A DNA stretch of 64,000 nucleotides from Hathewaya proteolytica DSM 3090 (GCF_900142225.1 NZ_FRAD01000003.1:186001-250000); one strand, 5' to 3'; shown: positions 50,519 to 60,669, counted from the stretch's first letter. Numbers and translations are program-made. Notes: generated by a model not told the origin, from the sequence alone.

Positions 50519-52213
50519 TTAAAATTTAGTGTCATCAATACCTGCTAAATACTCATCAGCTTTTCTTACAACCTCATCAACGCATCCTTCTTTGAATGGG
50601 TTCTTTAAGTTTGCAATTTCAAGTAATTCAAGGAATGGCTTGCTTCCACCAACATCGCATAGGTTCAAATAATCATTCCATGCTTTTTCTCTGTTCTCAT
50701 CTGCCTTTACCCAGAATTGAAGAGCACATACCTGTGCAAGACAGTAGTCTATATAGTAGAATGGCAATTGGAATATATGGCTCTGCTTAAACCAATATAC
50801 GCCTCTTTCCAATCCTTCATTCTCACTATAGTCTAGCCATGGCATATACTTTTTCTGAATTTCTCTCCATTTTGCTTTTCTCTCAGCTGGTGTAACTTCA
50901 GGATTTTCGTATACAAAATGTTGGAACTCATCTACAGTAACACCATAAGGTATGAATGTAAGTGCTGAAGCTAAGTGTAAGTATTTGTACTTATCTCCAT
51001 CTTCTTTAAAGAACACATTCATCCATGGCCATGTTAAAAATTCCATGCTCATAGAGTGTATTTCTGCAGATTCACTAGTTGGAAATGCGTATTCTAGGCA
51101 TTTTACATTTCTACTTCTGTATGCCTGGAATGCGTGACCAGCTTCATGGGTAAGTATGTTTATATCCCCTGAAGTTCCATTAAAGTTTGCAAATATAAAA
51201 GGTGATTTGTACTGACTTAAGAATTCACAGAATCCTCCACCTGCTTTACCTTTTTTGCTAACAAGGTCAAGCAATTCATTTTCCACCATGAAGTTAAAGA
51301 ATTCTCCAGTTTCTTTTGAAAGCTCAGAGTACATCTTGTTGGCATTTTCGATAAGCCATTCTGGTGAACCCTTTGGAATTGGATTTCCAGTTTTGAATTC
51401 ATAAGCATCATCGTAATATTTTAAAGAATCCAGTCCAAGCCTCTTAGCTTGCCTTTCTTTTACCTTCACAGCTGCAGGTACTATATATTTAAGTACTTCA
51501 TTTCTAAAATTAGCTACCATATCCTTATTGTAGCCTATTCTTTGCATTCTAATATAGCCTAGATCAATGAAATTTTCGTAGCCAAGTTTCTTTGCTATTT
51601 TATCTCTTACCTTCACAAGTTTATCGTATAATGTATCAAATTTTTCTTCATTTTCTTCGAAGAAGCCAGCCCATGCATCATAAGCTTTTTTTCTCATGTC
51701 TCTGTCATCTGATTCCATGAAGGCTTCAACACCCATAAGATTTCTCTCTTCACCTTCAAAGATAATTTTTGCTGAAGCTTTTAATTTTGTGTACTCCGTA
51801 GAAAGCCTGTTTTCTTCCTTTAGATCCTCAAGAATATCTTCATTAATGGTCTTAACCTCATTTTCAGCTAAGGTAAAGAATTGTTTTCCATACTCTTCTT
51901 CAAGGTCTTTTCTGAACTCTGAGCTTAAAGTTGCCCTATAAAATTCACTTATAACATTGCTATATGAAGGCATATTTTCATCCATAAATGCCATCTCCCC
52001 TTCATAAAAAGGATCCACAGTATTTATGCTATTTCGTATGCTAACAAGACAGTAAGCAGTTTCCACCTTACTTCTTATTTCCTTAACTTCTTCTATTATA
52101 TTAATTTGCTCTTCCTTATTCTTTGCATTTTTAAATGCTTCCATTGCGCTATGTATTTTTTCTTCGGCACTTGCCATATTAGGTCTTACATATTCAAAAT
52201 CTTTGAATTTCAT
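50519..52213 (-). CDS. M3-family oligoendopeptidase, PepF-like
   Basis: Cytosolic zinc endopeptidase that cleaves oligopeptides. The HExxH motif is in NILTHEAGHAFQAY (about residue 355) with the third ligand Glu in FPTSESAEIHSMSMEFL. 564 residues, M3B-type helical fold. GGAGG precedes the ATG. It stands alone between a terminator and the divergent MATE gene. A TATAAT at 52248-52253 (minus strand) is its likely -10. Confidence 0.93.
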   Translation of the reverse strand: MKFKDFEYVRPNMASAEEKIHSAMEAFKNAKNKEEQINIIEEVKEIRSKVETAYCLVSIRNSINTVDPFYEGEMAFMDENMPSYSNVISEFYRATLSSEFRKDLEEEYGKQFFTLAENEVKTINEDILEDLKEENRLSTEYTKLKASAKIIFEGEERNLMGVEAFMESDDRDMRKKAYDAWAGFFEENEEKFDTLYDKLVKVRDKIAKKLGYENFIDLGYIRMQRIGYNKDMVANFRNEVLKYIVPAAVKVKERQAKRLGLDSLKYYDDAYEFKTGNPIPKGSPEWLIENANKMYSELSKETGEFFNFMVENELLDLVSKKGKAGGGFCEFLSQYKSPFIFANFNGTSGDINILTHEAGHAFQAYRSRNVKCLEYAFPTSESAEIHSMSMEFLTWPWMNVFFKEDGDKYKYLHLASALTFIPYGVTVDEFQHFVYENPEVTPAERKAKWREIQKKYMPWLDYSENEGLERGVYWFKQSHIFQLPFYYIDYCLAQVCALQFWVKADENREKAWNDYLNLCDVGGSKPFLELLEIANLKNPFKEGCVDEVVRKADEYLAGIDDTKF

Positions 52214-52383
52214 ATTTTTTCCTCCATATCAATTGTACTTTATGACTATTATAACACAGAAAAGTACATGTAAAAAAGTATTATTAAACTATTATTTGAA
52301 TTTGCTCTAATCTTAATATATACTAAGTTTGTGTAAAATTAAAATAGGTTATACCTAAATATAACAAATCCAAGGAGATATTC

Positions 52384-53691
52384 ATGTTTAAAAAATTTAT
52401 GAAATTCGCCATACCATCTATAATAGCCATGCTCATTACATCACTGTATCTTGTGGTGGATGGAATCTTTATCGCCTGGGGTGTAGGGGAAATAGGTGTA
52501 GCTGCAGTAACTTTGGTTTTTCCTATTACAACTGGATTCACTGCCATAAGCATGATCTTTGCAGTGGGTGGCTCTAACCTTGTATCTTTATATTTTGGAG
52601 GAAATGATATAAAAAAAGCTAACAACATTTTTCGACAATCCATATATATTTTAACTATAATTGGTGTTATAATTACATTTTTAGGAGTAGTATTATCCGA
52701 TGAAATAGTTAGACTTTTAGGTGCTACCAGTGACTTAAGGTCACCAGCTAAAGAATACTATACATATTATATGCTATTCTGTATTCCCGTACTTTTTTCC
52801 ACTACTCTAAGTACTTTTATACGAAACGATAATTCTCCAAGGCTTTCCATGTACGCCATGATCTGCGGGGCCTTGGCAAATATAGTCCTAGATTATGTTT
52901 TTGTGTTTCCACTAAACATGGGACTTAAAGGTGCAGCCATTGCCACAGGACTTGGACAACTTCTATCAGTGATAATTTGTCTTTTGCATTTTAAAAAGAA
53001 AACTGCTAAACTTTCCTTTGGCAAAGTTAAATTCAGCTATTACAATATAAGAGATATTGTGTCCATAGGGCTCGCCTCCTTCTTAGTGGATATAAGTTAT
53101 TCTATCATTATGTACTTCTACAACAAAGTAATTATAAGCAAAATTGGACCAGCTGCTGTTACTTCCTATGGAATAGTAAATTACATCACCAATTTGTCTT
53201 ATATGATGCTCCTAGGGGTGAGCCAAGCTGTTCAACCTCTTATAAGTTATGAATATGGAGGAAAAAGATTCGGAAACTCTATTAAGTATTGTAAACTAGG
53301 TCTTATATTTTCCTTTATCTTTTCCACTGTGCTTTTTGCTCTATACATCCCCCTAGGGAAAGCTGCCATCAGCATATTTACAAGGGACAGCGATGTGTCG
53401 AACCTAGCCTATACCATACTGACATATACTGATCTTGCCTACATTCCTTTAGGCCTCAACATGATCATAATAACATTTTTCCAATCAGTATGTATGCCTT
53501 GGAAATCTAACTTACTGTGCTTTATGCGTGGTCTTATACTTATAAAGCTATTTATAACTCTTTTACCTGGAATTTTTGGCAGCATTGGCATTTGGACAGC
53601 CATGTTTGCCTCAGAAATGGGCACATTGATCATTGGCAGCATACTGCTAATGAGAGCTAAAAAGAACTTAAAATTAGAAATTCACACCTAG
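52384..53691 (+). CDS. MATE-family efflux transporter
   Basis: Twelve-helix multidrug and toxin extrusion carrier driven by Na+ or H+. Two six-helix repeats, with YLVVDGIFIAWGVGEIGVAAVTLVFP in the first and LGVSQAVQPLISYEYGGKRFG in the second; 435 residues. AAGGAG precedes the ATG. A promoter candidate TTTGAA-18-TATACT lies near 52290-52325. Substrate unknown. Confidence 0.93.
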   Translation: MFKKFMKFAIPSIIAMLITSLYLVVDGIFIAWGVGEIGVAAVTLVFPITTGFTAISMIFAVGGSNLVSLYFGGNDIKKANNIFRQSIYILTIIGVIITFLGVVLSDEIVRLLGATSDLRSPAKEYYTYYMLFCIPVLFSTTLSTFIRNDNSPRLSMYAMICGALANIVLDYVFVFPLNMGLKGAAIATGLGQLLSVIICLLHFKKKTAKLSFGKVKFSYYNIRDIVSIGLASFLVDISYSIIMYFYNKVIISKIGPAAVTSYGIVNYITNLSYMMLLGVSQAVQPLISYEYGGKRFGNSIKYCKLGLIFSFIFSTVLFALYIPLGKAAISIFTRDSDVSNLAYTILTYTDLAYIPLGLNMIIITFFQSVCMPWKSNLLCFMRGLILIKLFITLLPGIFGSIGIWTAMFASEMGTLIIGSILLMRAKKNLKLEIHT

Positions 53692-53746
53692 AATAACAAA
53701 AGATTAAAATCATTTTTAAATCATATATAGAAAGGACGTGATTTAT

Positions 53747-55633
53747 ATGAACAATGTTGAAACTTTTTCGCCTGAAATAAGAACCCCAAATTCTCTTTCA
53801 AACTTCATTGAAAACTTAAAAGGGATTTTACACCATAAATTTTTCCTTTTTACTAACTTATCTCTGCTATTTAAAGGTTTCTTGCTACTTATCCTATCTT
53901 CCGACTCATCCTTTAAAGGTGTAAATATTTACAATGTATTTTTTAGTGTTCCGCCGTTGCTTGTTTACATCAGCTTTTTACTTATATTTTTGTCATTTTC
54001 CTTTTTATTTAAAGAGAAGACATGCTATATAGTAATGGTAATACTAAATATACTTTACACCCTTGTGGTTATAGGAGACTTATGGTACTTTAGGAGCAAC
54101 AGCTCCTATCTAACTTTTCACTTAATAAATTATACGTCCAATCTCAATAACCTGTCAGACAGCATTATTGCCATGGGGCGATTAATTGACCTAGCATTTA
54201 TTGTTGATATTCCGGTGTTAATTTTTATAGCCATGGGAAAATTCAAAGAAAAGTCTACGGAGAATAAACCCTTTAGAAAAAGGCTGATGACTTTTTTCAT
54301 ACTGCTAATTATTCCATCTGTGTACCTTACATACAATCACTTTAAAGTAGATGTATTTAAGAAAGGTTTCAGAGAACAGTATTTATTTTTTACTACATGG
54401 ACTCAAAACCAAAATATGTTCAACCTTATGCCTATAGGGTATCACATCATGGACGGATACAATTTTTACAAAGACAGCAAGCAGCATATAATGGCAAAAA
54501 AAGATGAAGAAGAAATAGACAAGTGGTTTAAGCAAAAGGCAGAAATTCTTCCAGACAACAAATTTAAGGGAATTTATAAGGGTAAAAATATCATTACTCT
54601 TCAAGTAGAATCCCTGGAGAACTTCGTCATTGGTCAAAAAGTAGAGGGCAATGAAATCACACCAAACCTAAATAAATTATTAAATAATAGCATATATTTC
54701 AACAACTTTATTGAGCAAACTAATGGTGGCACCACCTCAGACGGTGAATTCCTTTGCAATACTTCTCTCTTCCCCGTGAGAAGAGGTAGTACATTTTTCA
54801 GGTATCCCTCTAACACCTATGCAGCATCCTTGCCTCAACTTTTAGAGGAAGAAGGTTATAACACCCAAGCCATTCACCCTGACATGGGTTCCTATTGGAA
54901 CTGGATGCCAGCCCTTAGCTCCATTGGATTTAATGAATGTTATGACGAAAAATCCTTTACAATGGATGAAACCGTGGGTCTTGGCCTTAGCGATAAAAGC
55001 TTTTTAAAACAGCTGGTGCCATACATTACAAAGCAAGAAAAACCTTTTTATAATTTTTCCATAACCCTTAGTAGCCATTCACCATTTAAATTACCTGAAA
55101 GCATGAAAACTTTGAAGCTTACAGGAGAACTTAAGGGTACAGATCTTGGCAATTACTATGAATCTGTACATTATACTGACAAGGCCATTGGAGATTTTAT
55201 AGAAGACCTTAGAAAGCAAAATTTACTTTCGGATTCCATAATCGTAATATACGGAGACCACGAAGGTCCTCATAAATTTGCAAAAGATAAAATAAACAGT
55301 ATGAAGAACATACCTGACTATGCAAAAGATAACAATTATGAAGTTCCATTTATTATATACAGCGAAGGATCACAAGCCCATGTTGTTGAAACCCTTGGAG
55401 GTCAAGTGGACATTCTTCCTACCATTTGCTACCTTGTTGGTATCGATGAAGAAAAGTACGTGTACACTTCCATGGGAAGAAATCTTTTAAACACAAAAAG
55501 AAATTACACCATGCTATTCAACGGTAACATAAAATCTGAAAACCTAACAAAAGAAGAAATGGACATGCTTTCAAAGATACCAGACTATAGCAATAAAATC
55601 ATTGAAACAAATTACTTTAAGGGGGCTAGATAA
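53747..55633 (+). CDS. LTA-synthase-family phosphoglycerol transferase
   Basis: Membrane enzyme that builds glycerol-phosphate polymers on lipid anchors. Five N-terminal helices (to about residue 200) precede an extracellular sulfatase-like domain with metal ligands and nucleophile in LQVESLENF (Glu), TNGGTTSDGEF (catalytic Thr) and YGDHEGPH (Asp-His). ATG 53747 has AAAGGA about 10 nt upstream; the GTG at 53738 touches that site. 628 residues. The small membrane gene downstream is transcribed with it. Which polymer it makes cannot be told from sequence. Confidence 0.92.
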   Translation: MNNVETFSPEIRTPNSLSNFIENLKGILHHKFFLFTNLSLLFKGFLLLILSSDSSFKGVNIYNVFFSVPPLLVYISFLLIFLSFSFLFKEKTCYIVMVILNILYTLVVIGDLWYFRSNSSYLTFHLINYTSNLNNLSDSIIAMGRLIDLAFIVDIPVLIFIAMGKFKEKSTENKPFRKRLMTFFILLIIPSVYLTYNHFKVDVFKKGFREQYLFFTTWTQNQNMFNLMPIGYHIMDGYNFYKDSKQHIMAKKDEEEIDKWFKQKAEILPDNKFKGIYKGKNIITLQVESLENFVIGQKVEGNEITPNLNKLLNNSIYFNNFIEQTNGGTTSDGEFLCNTSLFPVRRGSTFFRYPSNTYAASLPQLLEEEGYNTQAIHPDMGSYWNWMPALSSIGFNECYDEKSFTMDETVGLGLSDKSFLKQLVPYITKQEKPFYNFSITLSSHSPFKLPESMKTLKLTGELKGTDLGNYYESVHYTDKAIGDFIEDLRKQNLLSDSIIVIYGDHEGPHKFAKDKINSMKNIPDYAKDNNYEVPFIIYSEGSQAHVVETLGGQVDILPTICYLVGIDEEKYVYTSMGRNLLNTKRNYTMLFNGNIKSENLTKEEMDMLSKIPDYSNKIIETNYFKGAR

Positions 55634-55885
55634 ATGAGTATTCCATGGTTTACTTTATTTTTTACACTATTCATACTTCTAGGTGCCGTATTTTCTACAG
55701 AATCCCTTTTGGTATGGATTGTGACAATAGTATTCATATATAGAATACTTAAATACTGCAACAACATATACAAAACATCCATGGCAAAGTTGAAATATTG
55801 TATAATAAACACTCTAGTCCCACTTCTTATAATTTTCCTATTAAACAAGGCCTTTGACATAGGAACAAAAATGTTGCTAGGTTAA
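55634..55885 (+). CDS. Small membrane protein beside the LTA-synthase-like gene
   Basis: An 83-residue protein with three hydrophobic segments (about 4-24, 25-40 and 55-75) and a basic middle (KTSMAKLKY). The ATG follows the upstream stop codon directly, and GGGGG for ribosome binding lies inside the end of that gene, so translation is coupled. I do not recognise the family. An accessory role to the synthase is inference from coupling. Confidence 0.65.
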   Translation: MSIPWFTLFFTLFILLGAVFSTESLLVWIVTIVFIYRILKYCNNIYKTSMAKLKYCIINTLVPLLIIFLLNKAFDIGTKMLLG

Positions 55886-55902
55886 ATACACAATATGCTT
55901 AT

Positions 55903-55939
55903 AAAAAAAAGACTGCTGGAAATTTACCAGCAGTTTTTT
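55903..55939. terminator. Terminator after the LTA-synthase-like operon
   Basis: GACTGCTGG/CCAGCAGTT hairpin with A and T runs on either side; it works for both converging transcripts. Confidence 0.85.
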
Positions 55940-55966
55940 CTTGTTTTACATAGACATCACATCTTT

Positions 55967-56974
55967 TTAAAAGTATTTCTTAACTTCTTCAATGTCGCCC
56001 AAATCTAATATATTTTCTATAATATTCTCCAAAACATTAATATTCTGTCTTGATACGGTTTCTTCTAGACCTTCTGGTAAATTTCCAAATTTCTTTTTCA
56101 AAAGTTTTACCGCAGTTTTCACAAGAGCAATTGTCTCGCCTTGCTCTCTTCCTTCCTCTCTTCCTTCCTCACGTCCAATTTCCTTATAATGTATTTTCCT
56201 TATTTCTTCTATACTCATCTTAAATGCACCTCCACTTTTCTTCCTATACTCATAGAATTTATTTTCTAACTCTGGATCCTGTATTAAAAATAAGTACTCC
56301 AAAAAGTCAACTAATGCCTTTACCTGCTCATTATTTTTTACTTTCCTATAGTTTTTAAGTTCTTCAGCCAATTTAATTTTTGCATTGTATATATCGTTAT
56401 CATCTATAGGTGTTTCTAGCAAACACTTTGCCATCTTAAATACTAACTTTAAGGGATTATCGTCATGGATTTCATGAAACTTTATTTTTTCCACATCTAC
56501 AGTCCTAAAATTATATATAAGTATGTCCTTTTCTATCTCCGGTATCTTATATATGTACTTTTGATCTTTTCCCTTTTTGCCTTTATACGTGTAAATGGCA
56601 GCCGCAATTATCTCCGATTTATCTTTCTCTTTATATCTAAATTTATCCCAAATTCTATAGAAATACCTGAACATCCTCTCGCCAAAAACATTGTCATCAC
56701 TGCTGTAGCTTTGCACTTCCACATGGATAAATAATATCTTGCTATTATTGTCTTTCAATCTTACCTTGATTATTTTATCCGATATTATCTTCTCACTACT
56801 ATCTTTATCGAAAATTTCCTTTTGTATCTCCCTAAGCTCATTATCTAATGTCTCCGTTCCAAGATTCCAATCAATCTCACCATATATCTCTGGAAACAGC
56901 AGCTCAACGATTTCACTCTCAAAAGCTTCTAAAATTGACTTCCATGCTGCATCGAAATCATGTCTTTTCTCCAT
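55967..56974 (-). CDS. Rpn-family recombination-promoting nuclease / putative transposase
   Basis: PD-(D/E)XK nuclease-like protein of the Rpn/DUF4351 type, 335 residues. N-terminal AAWKSILEAFESEIVELLFPE, a nuclease core with FIHVEVQSYSSDD (Glu-x-Gln) and FGERMFRYFYRIWDKF, and the charged YKEIGREEGREEGREQGE repeat typical of these proteins. ATG 56974 has AAGGAG 7 nt upstream. It stands alone with no inverted terminal repeats that I can see, so recent transposition is not shown. The family is patchy and often horizontally acquired (family knowledge). Confidence 0.88.
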   Translation of the reverse strand: MEKRHDFDAAWKSILEAFESEIVELLFPEIYGEIDWNLGTETLDNELREIQKEIFDKDSSEKIISDKIIKVRLKDNNSKILFIHVEVQSYSSDDNVFGERMFRYFYRIWDKFRYKEKDKSEIIAAAIYTYKGKKGKDQKYIYKIPEIEKDILIYNFRTVDVEKIKFHEIHDDNPLKLVFKMAKCLLETPIDDNDIYNAKIKLAEELKNYRKVKNNEQVKALVDFLEYLFLIQDPELENKFYEYRKKSGGAFKMSIEEIRKIHYKEIGREEGREEGREQGETIALVKTAVKLLKKKFGNLPEGLEETVSRQNINVLENIIENILDLGDIEEVKKYF

Positions 56975-57082
56975 ACGTCTCTCCTTTATTATATCATATT
57001 TATAATGCAATATATCTATGATTGTTACCAGATATAATAATGTTATTCATAAGATTCAAAAGGAAGTTCTACCACTGCCATA

Positions 57083-57118
57083 AAAAGTGCCACATACTCT
57101 TCAGCATATGGCACTTTT
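57083..57118 (-). terminator. Terminator of the riboflavin operon
   Basis: AAAAGTGCCATAT/CACATGGCAC-like hairpin (57083-57118) followed by TTTTTAT on the minus strand, 26 nt after ribH. Confidence 0.8.
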
Positions 57119-57143
57119 ACCATTATGATTATGTCATTTTAAA

Positions 57144-57605
57144 TTAAATACTCTTTATTAAATTTACCATTTCAATTGCTGTAATGGCGGCGTCATATCC
57201 CTTGTTTCCAGATTTAGTGCCTGCTCTTTCAATGGCCTGTTCAATGGAGTCTGTAGTAAGCACTCCGAAAATAACTGGTTTACCTGTGGCAAGAGAAACG
57301 CTAGCAATACCTTTAGACACTTCAGCAGATACGTACTCAAAATGAGGTGTGTTTCCTCGAATGACAGCCCCGAGACATATTACAGCATCGTACTTACCAC
57401 TTTCGGCCAGTTTTGAAGCTATAAGCGGAATCTCAAAAGCACCAGGTACCCATGCTATTTCTATGTTTTCTTCCTGAACCCCATGTCTTTTAAGCCCATC
57501 TAAAGCACCACCTAACAGCTTACTTCCTATAAATTCATTGAACCTTGCAATGACAATTCCTATTTTTATATTGCTATCAACTAAACTTCCTTCATACACC
57601 TTCAT
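57144..57605 (-). CDS. ribH: 6,7-dimethyl-8-ribityllumazine synthase
   Basis: Condenses the ribityl-pyrimidine with 3,4-dihydroxybutanone phosphate in riboflavin synthesis; relatives form 60-mer capsids. Motifs: GIVIARFNEFI, WVPGAFEIPLIASKL, CLGAVIRGNTPHFEYV and VFGVLTTDSIEQAIERAG. ATG 57605 has AAGGAG 8 nt upstream; 153 residues. Last gene of the operon. Confidence 0.98.
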   Translation of the reverse strand: MKVYEGSLVDSNIKIGIVIARFNEFIGSKLLGGALDGLKRHGVQEENIEIAWVPGAFEIPLIASKLAESGKYDAVICLGAVIRGNTPHFEYVSAEVSKGIASVSLATGKPVIFGVLTTDSIEQAIERAGTKSGNKGYDAAITAIEMVNLIKSI

Positions 57606-57654
57606 AATTCTTTCTCCTTTATTTTTCAATTTATTGATTTATCTATTTAATTGT

Positions 57655-58854
57655 TTAGTAATTTAGTAAGTGTCCCATCCTCTCCTGCTTAGTTTTAAGA
57701 TATATTTCATCCTCCTGGTGAAGTGGAATCTGAATAGGAACTCTTTCCATAATTTCAAGCCCATAGCCTGAAAGACCGCAAAGTTTTTTTGGATTATTAG
57801 TCATCAATCTCAATCTCTTCACTCCAAGATCCTTTAAGATCTGAGCCCCAATACCGTAATCCCTCATATCAGCTGGAAAACCCAATTTAATATTTGCCTC
57901 CACCGTGTCGTAGCCTATATCCTGAAGTGCATAAGCCTTCAATTTATTTATAAGTCCAATTCCTCTACCCTCTTGTCTCATGTATAAAAGAATTCCTCGC
58001 CCCTCCTTGGCAATATTTCTCATGGCCAAATCGTACTGCTCACCACAATCACACCTTAGAGATCCCAAAGCATCACCTGTAAGACACTCCGAATGAATTC
58101 TTGTAAGTATAACATCTTCATCATTTATATGGCCCATGACCAATGCCACATGGTGCTCTCCGTTCAATTTATTAATATACCCATAAGCTGTAAACTCACC
58201 ATACCTTGTAGGCATCTTAGCCTTCACTACCCTTTCCACAAGCTTTTCAGATTTGCGCCTATACTCAATAAGATCTGCAATGGTAATAATTTTTAAATTG
58301 TGTTTTTCAGCAAATTCCTGAAGATAAGGAGTCCTTGCCATGTGCCCATCTTCTCTCATAATTTCACATATAACACCTGCACCCTTGTGCCCTGCCATTT
58401 TAGCCAAATCCACAGCCGCTTCAGTGTGGCCTGTTCTCTTTAGCACACCACCTTTTCTAGCTTTTAAAGGAAATACGTGTCCAGGTCTTCTAAAATCTGA
58501 AGCACAGCTACCTTCATCCACAGCTTTTTGTATGGTCAATGCCCTTTCAAAAGCAGATATACCTGTAGTTGTATCCACATGATCTATTGACACCGTAAAA
58601 GCCGTCTCGTGGTTGTCCGTATTAAACTCAGCCATAGGCTTAAATTTAAGTCTTTCTATCATTTCTTCTTCCATGGGCATGCATATAAGTCCCCTGCCGT
58701 AAGTAGCCATGAAATTTATAGCTTCTCCCGTAACTTTTTCTGCACTCATCAAAAGGTCTCCCTCATTTTCCCTGGAAGGATCATCAATTACTATAACCAT
58801 ACCACCCTTTTTTATAATTTTAATGGCTTCCTCTACACTGGTAAATACACTCAT
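57655..58854 (-). CDS. ribBA: Bifunctional DHBP synthase / GTP cyclohydrolase II
   Basis: Provides both riboflavin precursors. The N-terminal RibB half (to about residue 200) has VIDDPSRENEGDLLM and HTEAAVDLA; the C-terminal RibA half has zinc ligands in ECLTGDALGSLRCDCG and MRQEGRGIGL. ATG 58854 has AAGGAG 9 nt upstream; 399 residues. It lies between ribE and ribH. Confidence 0.98.
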   Translation of the reverse strand: MSVFTSVEEAIKIIKKGGMVIVIDDPSRENEGDLLMSAEKVTGEAINFMATYGRGLICMPMEEEMIERLKFKPMAEFNTDNHETAFTVSIDHVDTTTGISAFERALTIQKAVDEGSCASDFRRPGHVFPLKARKGGVLKRTGHTEAAVDLAKMAGHKGAGVICEIMREDGHMARTPYLQEFAEKHNLKIITIADLIEYRRKSEKLVERVVKAKMPTRYGEFTAYGYINKLNGEHHVALVMGHINDEDVILTRIHSECLTGDALGSLRCDCGEQYDLAMRNIAKEGRGILLYMRQEGRGIGLINKLKAYALQDIGYDTVEANIKLGFPADMRDYGIGAQILKDLGVKRLRLMTNNPKKLCGLSGYGLEIMERVPIQIPLHQEDEIYLKTKQERMGHLLNY

Positions 58855-58870
58855 TTTCACTATCTCCTTT

Positions 58871-59524
58871 TTAAATAAATCCATTTTCCGCAAGAAAACT
58901 TTCGCTTATTTTGCTACTAGCACAACTTTCATGTTCCCTTTTCATCATGTTCTCCACATATTTTCCCAATATGTCACACTCAATATTTATAGGAACCCCA
59001 CCTTGGATATTTTCAATTAGCACTGTGCTCTTAGCCGTATGTGGTATTATGCTCACTGAAAATTCATGTTCTTTCACAGCCGCAATAGTTAAACTTATGC
59101 CATTTAAAGTAATGGACCCCTTTTCTACTATATAGCGCATATATTTTTCTTCAATGTCAATGTCAATCCATATGGCATTTCCTTCTTTATGACTGCCTTT
59201 TACAAAGCCAAGGCAGTCCACGTGACCCGTTACCATATGACCTCCAAATCTTCCATTGCACATCATGGCTCTTTCCAAATTTACCTTGTCCATAATTTTT
59301 AAATAACCAAGATTACTTCTTCTAAGGGTTTCAGCCATTACGTGAGCCCTGAAAGAAGAATCAAGTATTTTCTCCACAGTAAGGCAAACACCATTAGTGC
59401 TTACACTGTCACCTATTTTTAAATCTTCCATGATAATTTCAGCTGAAATGGTAATCACAGCATATTCATTGTTAACCTGAATATTCTTTACCTGGCCCAC
59501 CTCTTCTATTATTCCAGTAAACAT
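58871..59524 (-). CDS. ribE: Riboflavin synthase alpha chain
   Basis: Dismutates lumazine to riboflavin. Two tandem lumazine-binding barrels: MFTGIIEEVG with SVSTNGVCLTV in the first, NGRFGGHMVTGHVDC and GSITLNGISLTI in the second. 217 residues. 7 nt after ribD. Confidence 0.98.
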   Translation of the reverse strand: MFTGIIEEVGQVKNIQVNNEYAVITISAEIIMEDLKIGDSVSTNGVCLTVEKILDSSFRAHVMAETLRRSNLGYLKIMDKVNLERAMMCNGRFGGHMVTGHVDCLGFVKGSHKEGNAIWIDIDIEEKYMRYIVEKGSITLNGISLTIAAVKEHEFSVSIIPHTAKSTVLIENIQGGVPINIECDILGKYVENMMKREHESCASSKISESFLAENGFI

Positions 59525-59531
59525 ATTTTTA

Positions 59532-60644
59532 TCATCCCTCCTTGTCTACATAAGCTTCTATAAGCACATCATCCTCACAACGACTTACTTTAATATCCCT
59601 AAATAGCCTTGCATCTTTCATAAATGGAAAACCTGCTCCCTCCACCGGAGTTTTGCTTTTAACTCCCCCTAGAATTTTAGGGCAGATGTAGCATTGAACC
59701 TTGTCCACTATATCTTCATTTAAGGCTGAGAAATTCAGTGTTCCTCCACCTTCAAGAAGCACACTGTCGATATCCCTTTCATATAATTCCTTCATTAGCT
59801 TTTTTAGGTTGCATTTTTCATCTTCAGATTCCAGTTGTACAATACAACACCCTAATTGTGTCAGTTTTGATATCTTACTTTCATCCACATTTTTTCCTGT
59901 GGCTATGATAGTTTCCCCACACCCCATGGAGCAAAGCTTCACCACATTGCTATCCATAGGAATCCTAAGATGACTGTCAACTATAATTCTCACAGGGTTT
60001 CTTCCATGTTCCAATCTACAAGTGAGCATAGGGTCGTCTTGCAACACAGTATTGATGCCCACCATAATGCTGCTGAATTTGTTTCTAAGCAATTGCACCT
60101 GATTTCTCGATGCTTCACAGCTTATCCACTTAGATTCCCCTGAAGTTGTACATATCTTTCCATCCAAGGTCATGGCATACTTCATCAAGACAAAGGGTTT
60201 CTTTTTCACCATATAACTAATAAAGATCTCATTGATTTCCCTACACATTGAATTTAGAACTCCCACTTCCACCTCTACCCCAGCATTTTTTAATATTTCA
60301 ATGCCTCTACCACGGACAAGAGGATTGGGATCTTCCATTCCAATGACCACCTTTTTTATCTTTCTTTTTACAATTTCCACGGCGCAAGGCGGCGTTTTCC
60401 CGTAATGACTACAAGGCTCTAAAGTAACGTACATAGTAGAAGCAGCTACATCATCGGTGGCGCTATTTAGTGCTTCAATTTCTGCGTGAGGTCCTCCAAA
60501 AAATTTATGATAACCCTGCCCAATTACACTGTTGTTCTTCACAATTACAGCTCCCACAAGAGGATTAGGATTTACCCTTCCCTCACCTTTTTTGGCAAGC
60601 TCTATAGCCCTTCTCATATAGTCTTCATTTTCCAAAAGCATCAT
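59532..60644 (-). CDS. ribD: Riboflavin biosynthesis deaminase/reductase RibD
   Basis: Deaminates and reduces the early pyrimidine intermediate. The N-terminal deaminase has zinc ligands in PHAEIEAL and EPCSHYGKTPPC; the C-terminal reductase includes MKYAMTLDGKI and LLEGGGTLN. 370 residues. The start is uncertain: two ATGs (60644, 60641) touch the GGGGGAG site, while an in-frame TTG at 60635 would have a better distance. First gene of the operon, behind the FMN riboswitch and terminator. Confidence 0.96.
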   Translation of the reverse strand: MMLLENEDYMRRAIELAKKGEGRVNPNPLVGAVIVKNNSVIGQGYHKFFGGPHAEIEALNSATDDVAASTMYVTLEPCSHYGKTPPCAVEIVKRKIKKVVIGMEDPNPLVRGRGIEILKNAGVEVEVGVLNSMCREINEIFISYMVKKKPFVLMKYAMTLDGKICTTSGESKWISCEASRNQVQLLRNKFSSIMVGINTVLQDDPMLTCRLEHGRNPVRIIVDSHLRIPMDSNVVKLCSMGCGETIIATGKNVDESKISKLTQLGCCIVQLESEDEKCNLKKLMKELYERDIDSVLLEGGGTLNFSALNEDIVDKVQCYICPKILGGVKSKTPVEGAGFPFMKDARLFRDIKVSRCEDDVLIEAYVDKEG

Positions 60645-60669
60645 CTCCCCCTCTTACTTTTTTAGGGCA

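Noticed and set aside
56130..56200. Tandem repeat in the Rpn-family gene as a mobile-element end
   Set aside because: It encodes the normal Gly-Arg-Glu-Glu repeat of this family and lies inside the coding region.
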